Below, in pieces: positions 49,865-59,500 of a stretch of 64,000 bases of DNA (positions are counted from its first letter, which is position 1; every line of letters starts with the position of its first letter). The translations under genes and the position numbers were made by a program. Origin of the DNA: UBA11606 sp964504305 (lineage in GTDB: Bacteria > Actinomycetota > Acidimicrobiia > Acidimicrobiales > Aldehydirespiratoraceae); the NCBI GenBank assembly GCA_964504305.1, contig CAZDEB010000007.1, positions 134,195-198,194 of the forward strand, given 5' to 3'. Below the pieces are notes generated by a model. It worked only from the letters and a program-made list of their open reading frames with translations. It ran no database searches and was not told the DNA's origin.

Positions 49865-51493
49865 TCAGCGCGGCGCGGCCCGCCAGTCGTCGCGACCGGT
49901 GATGCAGACCGCTTCGGCGTTCTCACGGGCGTACGGGTAAGGCTGGTCACACGGGTAACTGAAATCGAGGGTCTCGATGGCGTCGGGGGCCTGTCCCTTG
50001 CCCGGGGTGATCGATGCCGGGATCATCTGGCCCAGGTCGATCGGGCCAAGATGGCTGAGCGCGGCCTCAACGTCAGCGCGGGTCGGGTTGTCGCCGGCGT
50101 TGTATAGCGCTCGCAACGCAATCCGCATGATTGAGCACACCGATACCGTCATGCCAAAGCCGGAGTCGCCGCCTTGGTCTTGCCACTGGTGATTGGCCCC
50201 GATCGTGTTGTTGTCGTTGTAGAGGCCGACGCAGAGGTCCTGCCAAGCAGTCGGGGCGTAGCCGTCGTTGCGATACAGCCCGGTGCCGCGAAAGTCTCGA
50301 ATGGTTGCCCCGTTGTAGAGCGCACCGGCCGCCGGCTCGTTGGGGATTTGGCTCGAAACAAGCTCGCTGGCCTGGCTATTGAAGTCTGAGGCGTAGAACG
50401 TGACGTCGCCCGGCTCGAAGCCTTGGTTGACCATCTCGTTGATGTAGCCCGGAGCGGTGAGGATGCCCATCGCGTTGAAGAACGCCGAGATGCCAGAATC
50501 CTTCATATTGGCGACCGATTCCGTGACTCCATCAACACAGATCGTCGATCCGCCACAGCCGATTTGGTCGAACACCACGTCGATGCCGGCATCACGCAAT
50601 GGAACTACGAGTCCGGCTTCGACTGCTTCGGGCTGGCCCGGGGTGTCAGGGGTGACCACCCCCAAGATCTTGCCTTCGAGTTCGCCGCCGGCAATAAGGT
50701 CTTGGGCCGAGAAGCGCAAGCTCTCTTCGAGGGTCAGCGAGATCGAGACCAGTCGGCCGTCGGCGCGCTGCATGAACTCTTCGGTTTGGCCCTGAGTCGA
50801 TATGAAGATCGTTTCCTTCTCCTCGGTAATGCAAACTGTTGCCGCACCCTGAAATCCCGAACTGTTCACGACGATCACCGCGTCGTGATCTTCGGTTGCT
50901 TCGAGACAGGCGGCGTTGCGATCGGTTTCGACGGTCGGGCCAAAGAGGGGGACCTCGATGGTCGTAAGGTCGATCATTCGACCGCGCACTCCGCCACATT
51001 GGTTGTTCACATAGTCGACAAATACCTCGAACATGTGGGCTGGATCGCCCACCGGGATCCCGAATCCGATCTCGACGGCATCTTCGAGACGTGACCTGAT
51101 GTGCACGATGCTGATGGTGCCGGCGGTGATACCGGCATCGGTGTCGACCCGATCGGGCGCCGACTCGGTCGACGTGCAGAACGAGTCAATTTGGGAAAAC
51201 GGATTGTCGCCCCGGTCGTAGCCAGCCTGAAAATCGGCGAAAATGCCGCCGCGCGGATCTTCGTAGATGTTGGGACCGGATGGCTCGTCGGGGACGGTGC
51301 TGGTTGCCCCTTCGCCTGTACTAGCGGCCGTCGTTGTTGTTGTCGTCGAGGGGTCGCTGCCAACTACGACATCGTCGGCATTGTCGGTCACCTCACCTCC
51401 GCACGCCGTCGCGATCAAGGCGAATGCCAGCCCGGTTGCGAGCACGGTGATGATGCGGCGCGGTGTCTTGGCTCTGGTGATGACGTGCGACAT
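49865..51493 (-). CDS. Substrate-binding lipoprotein of a branched-chain amino-acid-type ABC importer
   Basis: A 542-residue extracytoplasmic type-1 periplasmic binding protein. Lipobox IATAC near residue 30, a Thr-rich linker (STTTTTTAAS), then a two-lobed binding domain with GIPVGDPAHMFEVFVDYVNN, IVVNSSGFQGAATVC and FYASDFNSQASELVSSQ. The family binds amino acids, amides or other small anions; the ligand is unknown. Divergent from the fused transporter genes, so they likely form one system. Confidence 0.88.
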   Translation of the reverse strand: MSHVITRAKTPRRIITVLATGLAFALIATACGGEVTDNADDVVVGSDPSTTTTTTAASTGEGATSTVPDEPSGPNIYEDPRGGIFADFQAGYDRGDNPFSQIDSFCTSTESAPDRVDTDAGITAGTISIVHIRSRLEDAVEIGFGIPVGDPAHMFEVFVDYVNNQCGGVRGRMIDLTTIEVPLFGPTVETDRNAACLEATEDHDAVIVVNSSGFQGAATVCITEEKETIFISTQGQTEEFMQRADGRLVSISLTLEESLRFSAQDLIAGGELEGKILGVVTPDTPGQPEAVEAGLVVPLRDAGIDVVFDQIGCGGSTICVDGVTESVANMKDSGISAFFNAMGILTAPGYINEMVNQGFEPGDVTFYASDFNSQASELVSSQIPNEPAAGALYNGATIRDFRGTGLYRNDGYAPTAWQDLCVGLYNDNNTIGANHQWQDQGGDSGFGMTVSVCSIMRIALRALYNAGDNPTRADVEAALSHLGPIDLGQMIPASITPGKGQAPDAIETLDFSYPCDQPYPYARENAEAVCITGRDDWRAAPR

Positions 51494-51635
51494 GTTCCCC
51501 CCAAGGAATCGTTGCAGTGAGACCGTCTGAGGTCCGTAGCGAGTGTTGTCGGCGTCGAAGCGTCGCACAAGTCGACTGGTGCGGATCGAACGGCGAGGCC
51601 ATGATGGGCACGCGGTGAACCGGTCCGGGGGGACG

Positions 51636-53882
51636 ATGAGTCAACAGGAGAGAGAGGCTCGACCAGAGACCGGCCACGGCGCCGCTGCTGATGCCGCGAC
51701 CCTCGCCGCCGCGGTGCTTGATGAGGAAGCCCGTCGTCAGGCCGAGCAGGATCTGCGCCACGCCGAGGTGGTTCTGCCCGACGACTTGCTCCCCGGGGTC
51801 GGCGATACTCCGATGCGGTTGCGCCAAGCCGTGCAAGTAGGGGGTCGCCGCACCCTCGTCATGGTGTTCTTGTTGGGCGTCATCGATGAGTTCCCTCGGG
51901 CGATTCGAGTTCTCGCCCCGGATATTCAGCGGTCGCTGAACGTCTCTGACACCGTGCTGCTCGGCGTGTTGGGGTTTGGTGGAGTCGCGTTGGTGCTCGG
52001 CACGGTACCGATGGCGTCGTTGGCCGACCGCGTGCCGCGGGTCTCGCTGATACCGGTGATGTCGCTGGTTTGGGCCGCCGCCACGTTTTGTTCGGGGCTC
52101 GTAGTCAACGCTTTCCAACTGTTTTGGACAAATGCGGTGAGTGGCTTTGGCCAGTCGTATCGGATCCCGGTGGCCAACGCATTGCTCGTTGACACCTATC
52201 CGATTCAGGCCCGGGCTCGCGTTTTCGCTGTCGAAGGTATGAGTCGTCCGCTTGGGCAGCTAACCGGCCCGTTGCTGATCGGAGCGGTCGCGACCCTGGC
52301 CGGAGGCGACGAAGGCTGGCGTTGGGCCTTCTTCGTGATCGCTATTGCGCCAGTCGTTTTGGCCATCGCCGCGACGAGGATGTCCGAACCGCCGAGAGGC
52401 CAATTCGACCATTCGCCGGATGCCAACCACGACACCGAGGACTCGCGTGGCCTAGACGTTGACGAGTTGAAACCCTCGATGAGTACCGCGCTGGCGAGGC
52501 TGCGCAAGATTCGTACTTTCTACTTCCTGGCTACCGGCGTGGGGGTCCTTGGTTTTTCGTTGATCGCGGTGCCGATCCAATTCAATTTGCTGCTCGAAGA
52601 CAAGTATGCGCTCGACGCCTTTGAGCGCGGCGTGGTCGAGTCGTTCATGTGGATTGGTTCGATGGTTGCCATCCCGCTGGCCGGGCGGGCGTTTGACCGC
52701 CAGTTCCGGGCCGATCCGGAAAAGATGGTCCGCACCGCCGGGAGCTTGGTGATGTTGGCCGGGCTGTTGTTCTTGATTGCTCTGCCGATCAAGATGCTGG
52801 GGTTGCTGGTCTTGATGATGGCCCTGGCTCAGGCCGCGGGCTCGGCGGCGCTGGTTGCGGCCCCCACGATCATCGCCGCGGTCGCGCCGTACCGGATGCG
52901 CTCTCAAGCGTTCGCGCTGTTGCCGGTGTTCATCTTCTTGATGGGCGGCTTTTTCGGTTTGTTGATCACCGGTCAGATTTCTGACGCCTACAACGAACGG
53001 ACCGCAATGCTCATCGTTGCGCCACCGGCGGCGCTTATAGGTGGCTGGCGAATTCGCCGAGGGGCAAGGTTCATCCGGCGAGACATTTCGCTGGCCGTCG
53101 AGGAGCTACGCGAAGAGCAAGAGGAGACAGCGCGAATCCTCTCGGCGCCCGAGGACGTCCCCGCTCTGCAAGTTCGCGGTCTCGACTTCAGCTACGGGTC
53201 GGTCCAAGTGCTGTTCGACGTCGATCTCGACGTGGCGCGTGGCGAGGTGGTGGCGCTACTTGGCACCAACGGGGCCGGCAAATCCACACTGTTGCGGGCG
53301 GTCTCGGGACTGGGGATTCCCGACCGTGGCGTCGTGAGGCTCAACGGTCGCACCATCACCTACGCCGAAGCAGAGACTCGATACGAAGCGGGCATTGTTT
53401 CGCTGAGAGGAGGCTCGGGGGTTTTCGGCGACTTATCGATCGAGGAGAACCTGACGGCTTCGCTACTTCGGAGCGGTCTTTCCCCTGCAGAGCGCAATGA
53501 TCGTGCGCACCGCGCCATTGGTCGGTTCCCGGCCCTGAAGTCCCGCGCCGCCGATCCGGCGTCGTCGTTGTCGGGGGGTCAACAACAAATGTTGGCGTTG
53601 GCGATGGCGTTGGTTCAAGAGCCAGAGGTGTTGCTCATCGATGAGCTCAGTTTGGGTTTGGCTCCGGTGGTCGTGCAGGAACTGCTGGTGGTGATCGAGG
53701 AACTGAAGGCCGCCGGCCAGACGATGGTGGTCGTCGAGCAGTCGCTAAACATCGCGTTGGCGTTTGCTGACCGGGCCGTGTTCATGGAGAAAGGTGAGGT
53801 GCGTTTTGCTGGTCCGGCCGACGAGTTGGTTAAACGAGACGATCTGGCTCGAGCCGTCTTTCTTGGTGGTGCGGATACATGA
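51636..53882 (+). CDS. MFS transporter fused to LivF-type ABC ATPase
   Basis: A 748-residue fusion. After ~65 acidic residues, about residues 70-490 form an MFS-type permease of ten to twelve helices (TLVMVFLLGVIDEFPRAI, QSYRIPVANALLVDTYP). The remainder, from ALQVRGLDFSYGSVQVLFDV, is a LivF ATPase: Walker A GTNGAGKSTLL, signature LSGGQQQMLALAMAL, Walker B VLLIDELSLGLAP. LivF is normally separate and works with LivG beneath the LivH/LivM channel, so why an MFS domain is attached is unclear. The stop overlaps the next start (ATGA). Start chosen at MSQQER, behind a G-rich stretch. Confidence 0.88.
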   Translation: MSQQEREARPETGHGAAADAATLAAAVLDEEARRQAEQDLRHAEVVLPDDLLPGVGDTPMRLRQAVQVGGRRTLVMVFLLGVIDEFPRAIRVLAPDIQRSLNVSDTVLLGVLGFGGVALVLGTVPMASLADRVPRVSLIPVMSLVWAAATFCSGLVVNAFQLFWTNAVSGFGQSYRIPVANALLVDTYPIQARARVFAVEGMSRPLGQLTGPLLIGAVATLAGGDEGWRWAFFVIAIAPVVLAIAATRMSEPPRGQFDHSPDANHDTEDSRGLDVDELKPSMSTALARLRKIRTFYFLATGVGVLGFSLIAVPIQFNLLLEDKYALDAFERGVVESFMWIGSMVAIPLAGRAFDRQFRADPEKMVRTAGSLVMLAGLLFLIALPIKMLGLLVLMMALAQAAGSAALVAAPTIIAAVAPYRMRSQAFALLPVFIFLMGGFFGLLITGQISDAYNERTAMLIVAPPAALIGGWRIRRGARFIRRDISLAVEELREEQEETARILSAPEDVPALQVRGLDFSYGSVQVLFDVDLDVARGEVVALLGTNGAGKSTLLRAVSGLGIPDRGVVRLNGRTITYAEAETRYEAGIVSLRGGSGVFGDLSIEENLTASLLRSGLSPAERNDRAHRAIGRFPALKSRAADPASSLSGGQQQMLALAMALVQEPEVLLIDELSLGLAPVVVQELLVVIEELKAAGQTMVVVEQSLNIALAFADRAVFMEKGEVRFAGPADELVKRDDLARAVFLGGADT

Positions 53883-56740
53883 TCGAGATCGCCGGTATCG
53901 AATTCGCGCTGCAAGCGGTGGTGTTGGGTTTGATCACCGGGCTTACCTACGCCGCGTTCGGAGCGGGGTTCGTCCTCATCTATCGGTCGACCGGGGTGCT
54001 GAACCTCGCCCATGGCGAGATGGGTGCGTTCGGTCTGGTGGTGTTTGTTCTGCTTGTCGCGAACTACGGCGTCAACTGGTGGGTGTCGTTCTTTCTGGCT
54101 GTGAGCGCTTGTGCCCTGGTCGCGATGGTCGTCGAATTGGTGGTGGTACGCCGTCTATTCGATTCGCCAAGGCTGGTGCTGCTCATCGCCACGATTGGCG
54201 TCGGACAGATCCTGCTCTTGGCGCGAGTGGCGTGGATCCCTGATATCACCGCGGGGGGTGTAGTACCGACTGCGTTTGATACCACGTGGACGGTGGGCTC
54301 CAACCTTCGGCTCCAGGCCCGGGAGCTAACGGTGGTGGCGGTCGTGCCCATCCTCGTAGCTGGCCTCGGCTGGTTCTTGACCCGGACCCGGATCGGCTTG
54401 GCCGTTCGAGCTTCGGCGTCAAACCCCGACACCGCTCGGGTGTACGGCATTTCGCCGCGGCGCGTATCGACGATCGTGTGGTCGATCAGCGGCGCGTTCG
54501 CGGCGGCCACCACAATTTTGATAGCTCCGCTCAATGGGATTCAGTCGGCGCTGGTCGACAACACCGGTCAGGCACTCGCCGAAGTCTTGTTGTTGCGGGT
54601 GCTGGTTGTTTCGTTGATCGCCAGGATGCGGTCGCTCCCGATGGTGTTGGTGGCCGGGTTGAGTGTGGGGTTGGTCGAGAAGTTGATTCGCACCAATGTG
54701 GCGTCCACCAACCAGACCGTCGTCGACCTGTTCATGTTTCTCGCGGTGCTGCTGGTGGTGCTGTGGTTGGCTCGAGGCCAACGCGACGATGTTGCGTGGT
54801 CGATGTCGCCAAGGGTCAACCCCATACCCGAACGTCTCCGGGTGCTGTGGTGGGTTCGGTATCTGAACCACTTCGGGTTCACGATCCTCTTTGGCTCGTT
54901 GGCCGTCCTGCCACTCGTGGTGACGTCCTCGTCGGGGCTGTTTACGTGGACGGTAATTGTGGTGTGGGCGATGGTTGCGCTTTCGCTCAGCGTTCTGACC
55001 GGCTGGTCGGGGCAGCTCTCACTGGGCCAGTTCGGGATGGTTGGTGTGGGTGGTCTCACTACGCTTGCCCTGAGCCAAGGCAACGACATCCCGGTTCCCT
55101 TCGACCTGTTCGACGTGTCGCTCGAATTACCCTGGGGTCTGGCGATCTTGGCCGCGACGCTCTTCGGCATCGTATTTGCCGCGGCGATTGGCCTTCCGGC
55201 GTTGCGAGTCCGGGGGCTCTTCCTCGCGGTGGTGACGCTGGCGTTCGCGGTGGCCGCGGCGCGGTGGCTTTTGGTTCAGAATTTCTTCACCGGCAGCACG
55301 AGCGCGCCGCGTCCGGTCAGCGCTCCCTCACTTTGGGGACTCGACTTCGGCGAAAGTCGTCGAAGCCTCTACTACCTATGTCTTGGCTCGTTGATGGCGG
55401 TTTCGTGGATGGTCGCAAAGTTGCGCCGAAGCGGTATCGGTCGAACGTTGATTGCGGTTCGCGACAACGAGGACATGGCCGCGGCGTCCACGGTCTCGCC
55501 CACTCGAGCCAAACTTGCAGCCTTTGCGGTCGCCGGTGGAATCGCGGCGTTTGCGGGGGGTTTGCTGGTGACGGTTCTGCCCAGCATCTCGCCGGGTACG
55601 ACCTTCGCGGCCAGCGAATCAGTACAAGTAGTGGTCGTGGCCATAATTGGCGGGCTGGGTTCGGTTGCGGGTCCAGTGCTCGGTGCGCTGTGGGTTCGGG
55701 GAATCCCTCAAGTCACGCCGGATCGACTCCGCGAGCTCCAACAGTTGTTCACCTCAGATGTCGGGTTGCTGGTGCTGTTGATGTACTTCCCCGGCGGTCT
55801 GCTGCAGTTGGTCTACCGCGCACGCGATCAACTGCTGGAACGAGCGGAGCGAAGTGTTGGCGAAGCGGCTGGCTCGCCAGACCATCATCGGGGCGCGGTA
55901 GCGGCCCGCGAAACGGTGATACGGAAGCCGAAACAAACACCGAAAGTTGCGACCGGCCCGGCCCTCGAGGTGAACGAGGTAACCGTGCGATTCGGTGGCA
56001 ACATCGCGGTGGATCATGTGACGCTCACCGTCGAATCGGGGGAGATGGTTGGGCTCATCGGAACCAACGGAGCGGGCAAATCGACGCTGCTCAACGCCAT
56101 CGGCGGGTTTGTTCCCGCCACCGGCGAGATTCGGGTTCACGGCGTTGACATCGGGGATCGTTCGGCGCGGGACCGGCATCGGCTGGGTTTGGGACGGGGC
56201 TTTCAATCAGCGCGGCTCTACCCCGACTTGACGGTCACAGAGACGTTGCAAGTAGCTCTCGAAGCACGGGAGCCAACGCCGTTGCTGGTCTCGGCGATTG
56301 GAGTTCCGGCGTCGACCCGGATCGAGCGGCGGAAACGGGCCGAAGCGGCCGAAATCGTCGACTTTCTCGGACTCGGGCGGTACCGGGACCAGCCAACCGC
56401 GCAGCTATCGACCGGCACTCGACGCATTGTCGAGTTGGCCTGCCTGCTGGCAGTGCAGCCCAAGGTGGTTCTGCTGGACGAACCAACGGGAGGGGTCGCC
56501 CAACGTGAGAGCGAAGCCTTCGGCCCGCTGATCAAACAAATTCAGACCGAGCTTGGCGCGTCGTTTGTGGTCATCGAACACGACATGGCGTTGGTTATGG
56601 GCATCAGCGACCGGGTGTACTGCCTTGAGTCCGGCCGAATAATTGCCGCCGGATCTCCGGCAACGGTCCGTGACGACCCGGCGGTTGTGGCCAGCTATCT
56701 CGGAACCGACGATCGGGCCATTCGTCGATCGGGCGTCTAA
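53879..56740 (+). CDS. LivH-LivM-LivG fusion: complete permease and ATPase of a branched-chain amino-acid-type importer
   Basis: A 953-residue fusion of three parts. Residues ~1-310 are LivH-like (STGVLNLAHGEMGAFG); residues ~330-660 are LivM-like (LTGWSGQLSLGQFGMVGVGG); after a charged linker (~660-700), residues ~700-945 are a LivG ATPase with Walker A GTNGAGKSTLL and Walker B VVLLDEPTGGVAQ. The ABC signature is unusual: LSTGTRRIVELACLL where LSGGQ or LSYGQ is expected. Three polypeptides therefore encode the whole importer. Both channel halves and one ATPase lie on one chain, which fixes their 1:1:1 ratio. Confidence 0.9.
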   Translation: MIEIAGIEFALQAVVLGLITGLTYAAFGAGFVLIYRSTGVLNLAHGEMGAFGLVVFVLLVANYGVNWWVSFFLAVSACALVAMVVELVVVRRLFDSPRLVLLIATIGVGQILLLARVAWIPDITAGGVVPTAFDTTWTVGSNLRLQARELTVVAVVPILVAGLGWFLTRTRIGLAVRASASNPDTARVYGISPRRVSTIVWSISGAFAAATTILIAPLNGIQSALVDNTGQALAEVLLLRVLVVSLIARMRSLPMVLVAGLSVGLVEKLIRTNVASTNQTVVDLFMFLAVLLVVLWLARGQRDDVAWSMSPRVNPIPERLRVLWWVRYLNHFGFTILFGSLAVLPLVVTSSSGLFTWTVIVVWAMVALSLSVLTGWSGQLSLGQFGMVGVGGLTTLALSQGNDIPVPFDLFDVSLELPWGLAILAATLFGIVFAAAIGLPALRVRGLFLAVVTLAFAVAAARWLLVQNFFTGSTSAPRPVSAPSLWGLDFGESRRSLYYLCLGSLMAVSWMVAKLRRSGIGRTLIAVRDNEDMAAASTVSPTRAKLAAFAVAGGIAAFAGGLLVTVLPSISPGTTFAASESVQVVVVAIIGGLGSVAGPVLGALWVRGIPQVTPDRLRELQQLFTSDVGLLVLLMYFPGGLLQLVYRARDQLLERAERSVGEAAGSPDHHRGAVAARETVIRKPKQTPKVATGPALEVNEVTVRFGGNIAVDHVTLTVESGEMVGLIGTNGAGKSTLLNAIGGFVPATGEIRVHGVDIGDRSARDRHRLGLGRGFQSARLYPDLTVTETLQVALEAREPTPLLVSAIGVPASTRIERRKRAEAAEIVDFLGLGRYRDQPTAQLSTGTRRIVELACLLAVQPKVVLLDEPTGGVAQRESEAFGPLIKQIQTELGASFVVIEHDMALVMGISDRVYCLESGRIIAAGSPATVRDDPAVVASYLGTDDRAIRRSGV

Positions 56741-56745
56741 CCGGC

Positions 56746-58209
56746 GTGGCACCGTTTGGTGGCTCGAAATTCGATCAGCAACCGTCAGGTTCGACAGCGA
56801 CCAGCCGACAGGAAGCTACAGAGTGGGCAACGACTATGGAGATGCGCGTGTCGAGTGGGCAACAGCAAGACTTTGGGATGAAGGCACCGAAGGCGCCCGA
56901 ACAACTTGGCATCCCTTACGCGCTCGTAACCGATCTGGTACTTCGTCGCTGTGTGCTCGAAGGCAAAACCAACGTGACGGGACTGTCCCGGGCGTTGGCG
57001 CTACACCCAACACTGGTCGACAAGATCGTTCAAGAACTGCGGGAAAAGAAAGAGGTCGAGGTTCTCGGTATGGAAGGGCGCGACTTCACCATCGCGCTCA
57101 CCGGACTCGGGCAGACCCACGCCAACGACCGCATGGCGCAGTCGCGCTACGCCGGCGCCGCACCGGTGTCGCTGGACGTTTATCGTGCGGTGGTCGCACG
57201 CCAGCGGTTGGCGGTTTACGTCAATCGTGAGGTGCTCAAGAACGCGTTCTCCGATCTGGTAATCGCCGACGAGTTGTTGGACGAGCTCGGGCCGGCCCTC
57301 AATGCCAGCGGAGCCATGTTTCTTTATGGACCTCCCGGCACGGGAAAGACATCGATCGCCGAACGGATTGTCCGTATCAGTCCCGACCTGGTGCTGGTAC
57401 CCAGAGCCATAGAGGTCGACGGGCAGATCGTTAGTGTGTTCGACCAGACTGTGCATGTTGCTGCCGATCAGCAACCAGACGACTTGGATCCTCGCTGGGT
57501 CCTGTGCCATAGACCCCGCGTTGTGGTGGGCGGCGAGCTGACCGGTGCCATGCTCGACCTCACTTACGACAACACGAGCGGCGTCTACCTCGCTCCGTTG
57601 CAGATGAAAGCCAACAATGGCGTGATGATCATCGACGACTTCGGCCGCCAGGTGCTCACCCCAGACCAGTTGCTCAACCGTTGGATCGTGCCGCTGGACC
57701 GCCGTATCGACTATCTGTCGCTCAACTATGGGGTCAGCTTCGAAGTGCCATTCGACGTAAAGGTTGTGTTGTCGACAAACCTCGACCCCGCCGACCTCGG
57801 CGACGAGGCCTTCTTTCGTCGGATCCAGTCGAAGATCTTCGTGGGGGCGATAACGGCCGACGCGTTCGACTGGATTCTTGCTCGAGTCGCCCACGCCATG
57901 GGAGTGGGTTGCGACGCCGAGGCGGCCGAATACCTGCGCGGCCTCTGCATCGAACACGGCGGCGACTTACGTCCGTATCTTCCCGCTGACGTATGCAAGC
58001 TCTTGAAGGCCGTATCGCAATACGAGGGCATTCCCCCCGTGCTCGACCGGCCCACGATCGACCGGGTCCTCGCTTTGTATTACACGAAGGGGATGGCGGT
58101 CCGCGGCGGGTATGGGAAGGGCGCAGTAACCAACGACTCGACTGGTCAAATGCCCCACGCCGCAGAGTCGCTCGACTCGCTCACCCGTGGACCGGTGAGC
58201 ACGTTCTAG
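56746..58209 (+). CDS. Winged-helix AAA ATPase
   Basis: A 487-residue soluble ATPase. The N-terminal ~120 residues include a winged helix (LVTDLVLRRCVLEGKTNVTG); the AAA domain has Walker A LYGPPGTGKTSIAERI, Walker B GVMIIDDFGRQ and a sensor region KVVLSTNLDPADLGDEAFFRRI. Similar ATPases are found beside Flp/tad pilus genes, where they are described as having chaperone activity, but the partner here is unknown. It starts 5 bases after the Liv fusion, so it may be co-transcribed with the transporter. The GTG at 56746 is used; an ATG at 56836 is also possible. Confidence 0.8.
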   Translation: MAPFGGSKFDQQPSGSTATSRQEATEWATTMEMRVSSGQQQDFGMKAPKAPEQLGIPYALVTDLVLRRCVLEGKTNVTGLSRALALHPTLVDKIVQELREKKEVEVLGMEGRDFTIALTGLGQTHANDRMAQSRYAGAAPVSLDVYRAVVARQRLAVYVNREVLKNAFSDLVIADELLDELGPALNASGAMFLYGPPGTGKTSIAERIVRISPDLVLVPRAIEVDGQIVSVFDQTVHVAADQQPDDLDPRWVLCHRPRVVVGGELTGAMLDLTYDNTSGVYLAPLQMKANNGVMIIDDFGRQVLTPDQLLNRWIVPLDRRIDYLSLNYGVSFEVPFDVKVVLSTNLDPADLGDEAFFRRIQSKIFVGAITADAFDWILARVAHAMGVGCDAEAAEYLRGLCIEHGGDLRPYLPADVCKLLKAVSQYEGIPPVLDRPTIDRVLALYYTKGMAVRGGYGKGAVTNDSTGQMPHAAESLDSLTRGPVSTF

Positions 58210-58259
58210 CCGATCCTCATATGACCAGCGGTTGTAGCAGCCGTTGTCGTCAGTTGAGA

Positions 58260-58287
58260 TTGACAATGTCGGAAAACGTCGTAGGTT
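58260..58287 (+). promoter_or_regulatory. Promoter TTGACA-N16-TAGGTT of the nucleoside ABC operon
   Basis: TTGACA at 58260 and TAGGTT at 58282, spaced 16 bases, give a start near 58294 and a ~28-base leader containing TTGGAGGAACC before the ATG at 58322. Confidence 0.6.
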
Positions 58288-58321
58288 GTGGGCGCATTCT
58301 CATCCTTGGAGGAACCACAAA

Positions 58322-59500
58322 ATGCAACGCCGACTTTGGCTCATACTTTCGACACTTCTCGCGTTCACCCTTATTGCTTCGGCTTGCGGTGACGACGACA
58401 CCTCAACCAACGAGTCAGGCGACAGCTCCGCTGATGACTCAACCGGTGGCGATGCTGCCAGCGACGACATGGCCGACGATGCGTCGGGGGTCACCGCGGC
58501 GTTCATCTACATCGGCGAGCCCGGCGATGCCGGCTGGACCTGGGCCCACGATCAGGGTCGCCAAGCCGCCGAGGCGGCCACCGGTGCCACCACTCTCACG
58601 ATCGAGAACGTGCCCGAAACCGGACCCGACTTCGAGCAGGCCGCTCGCGACGCCATCGCCGACGGCGCCGACGTCATCTTCGCTACGTCCTTCGGCTACA
58701 TGGATGCCATGGAAGCCCTGGCGGCGGAATTCCCCGACGTGGCGTTCGACCACGCCACCGGCTTCAAGTCCAACGACACCAACTTCGGTAACTACTTCGG
58801 CCGCATCTACCAGGCCCGCTACCTCACCGGTCTTGCCGCCGGCGAAGCTTCGGCATCCGGCAACGTCGGCTACGTCGCGGCCTTCCCGATCCCCGAAGTA
58901 ATCCGCGGTATCAACGCCTTCACTCTCGGCGTCCGCGCCGTCAACCCCGACGCAACCGTGTCGGTCAACTGGACCTCGACCTGGTTCGACCCTGCCGTCG
59001 AAGGCGATGCCGCTCAAGCCCTCCTCGATGGTGGGGCCGACGTGATTGCCATGCATCAGGACTCGACCGCAGCAGGCGAAAAGGCCCAAGGCGCCGGTGC
59101 CCGCTGGGTGTCTTACAACTCCGACATGAGCGCCTTCGCACCCGACGCCTACCTCACCTCCGCAGTTTGGGACTGGGGTCCGTACTACACCTCGGTCATC
59201 GAAGACGTAGCCGCCGGTAACTACAACGGTGGCGCCTACTGGGGCGGCATGGAAGACGGCATTGTTCAGGTTGGCAGCATCGCTGACGACGTCTCAGCCG
59301 ACATCAAGGGCCAGATCGAAGATCTGAGCGCCCAGATGATCGCCGGCACGTTCGAGCCGTTCACCGGACCGATCAACGACCAAGACGGCAACGAGATCAT
59401 CGCCGATGGCGAAGTCCCGCCCGACTTCGCGGCCGAAGGTCTATCGCTTCTCGGAATGAACGTCTTCGTAGAAGGCGTGATCGGCTCGGCCGCAGGGTGA
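58322..59500 (+). CDS. BMP-family (nucleoside-type) ABC substrate-binding lipoprotein
   Basis: A 392-residue lipoprotein with lipobox IASAC near residue 22, then an acidic Asp/Ser linker and the BMP/PnrA domain (TAAFIYIGEPGDAGWTWAHDQG, ADVIFATSFGYMDAM, IPEVIRGINAFTLGV). The family binds purine nucleosides or related ligands. Its GGAGGAACC site and own promoter lead a four-gene ABC operon. Gene is strongly C-rich in third positions, unlike the genes before it. Confidence 0.9.
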   Translation: MQRRLWLILSTLLAFTLIASACGDDDTSTNESGDSSADDSTGGDAASDDMADDASGVTAAFIYIGEPGDAGWTWAHDQGRQAAEAATGATTLTIENVPETGPDFEQAARDAIADGADVIFATSFGYMDAMEALAAEFPDVAFDHATGFKSNDTNFGNYFGRIYQARYLTGLAAGEASASGNVGYVAAFPIPEVIRGINAFTLGVRAVNPDATVSVNWTSTWFDPAVEGDAAQALLDGGADVIAMHQDSTAAGEKAQGAGARWVSYNSDMSAFAPDAYLTSAVWDWGPYYTSVIEDVAAGNYNGGAYWGGMEDGIVQVGSIADDVSADIKGQIEDLSAQMIAGTFEPFTGPINDQDGNEIIADGEVPPDFAAEGLSLLGMNVFVEGVIGSAAG

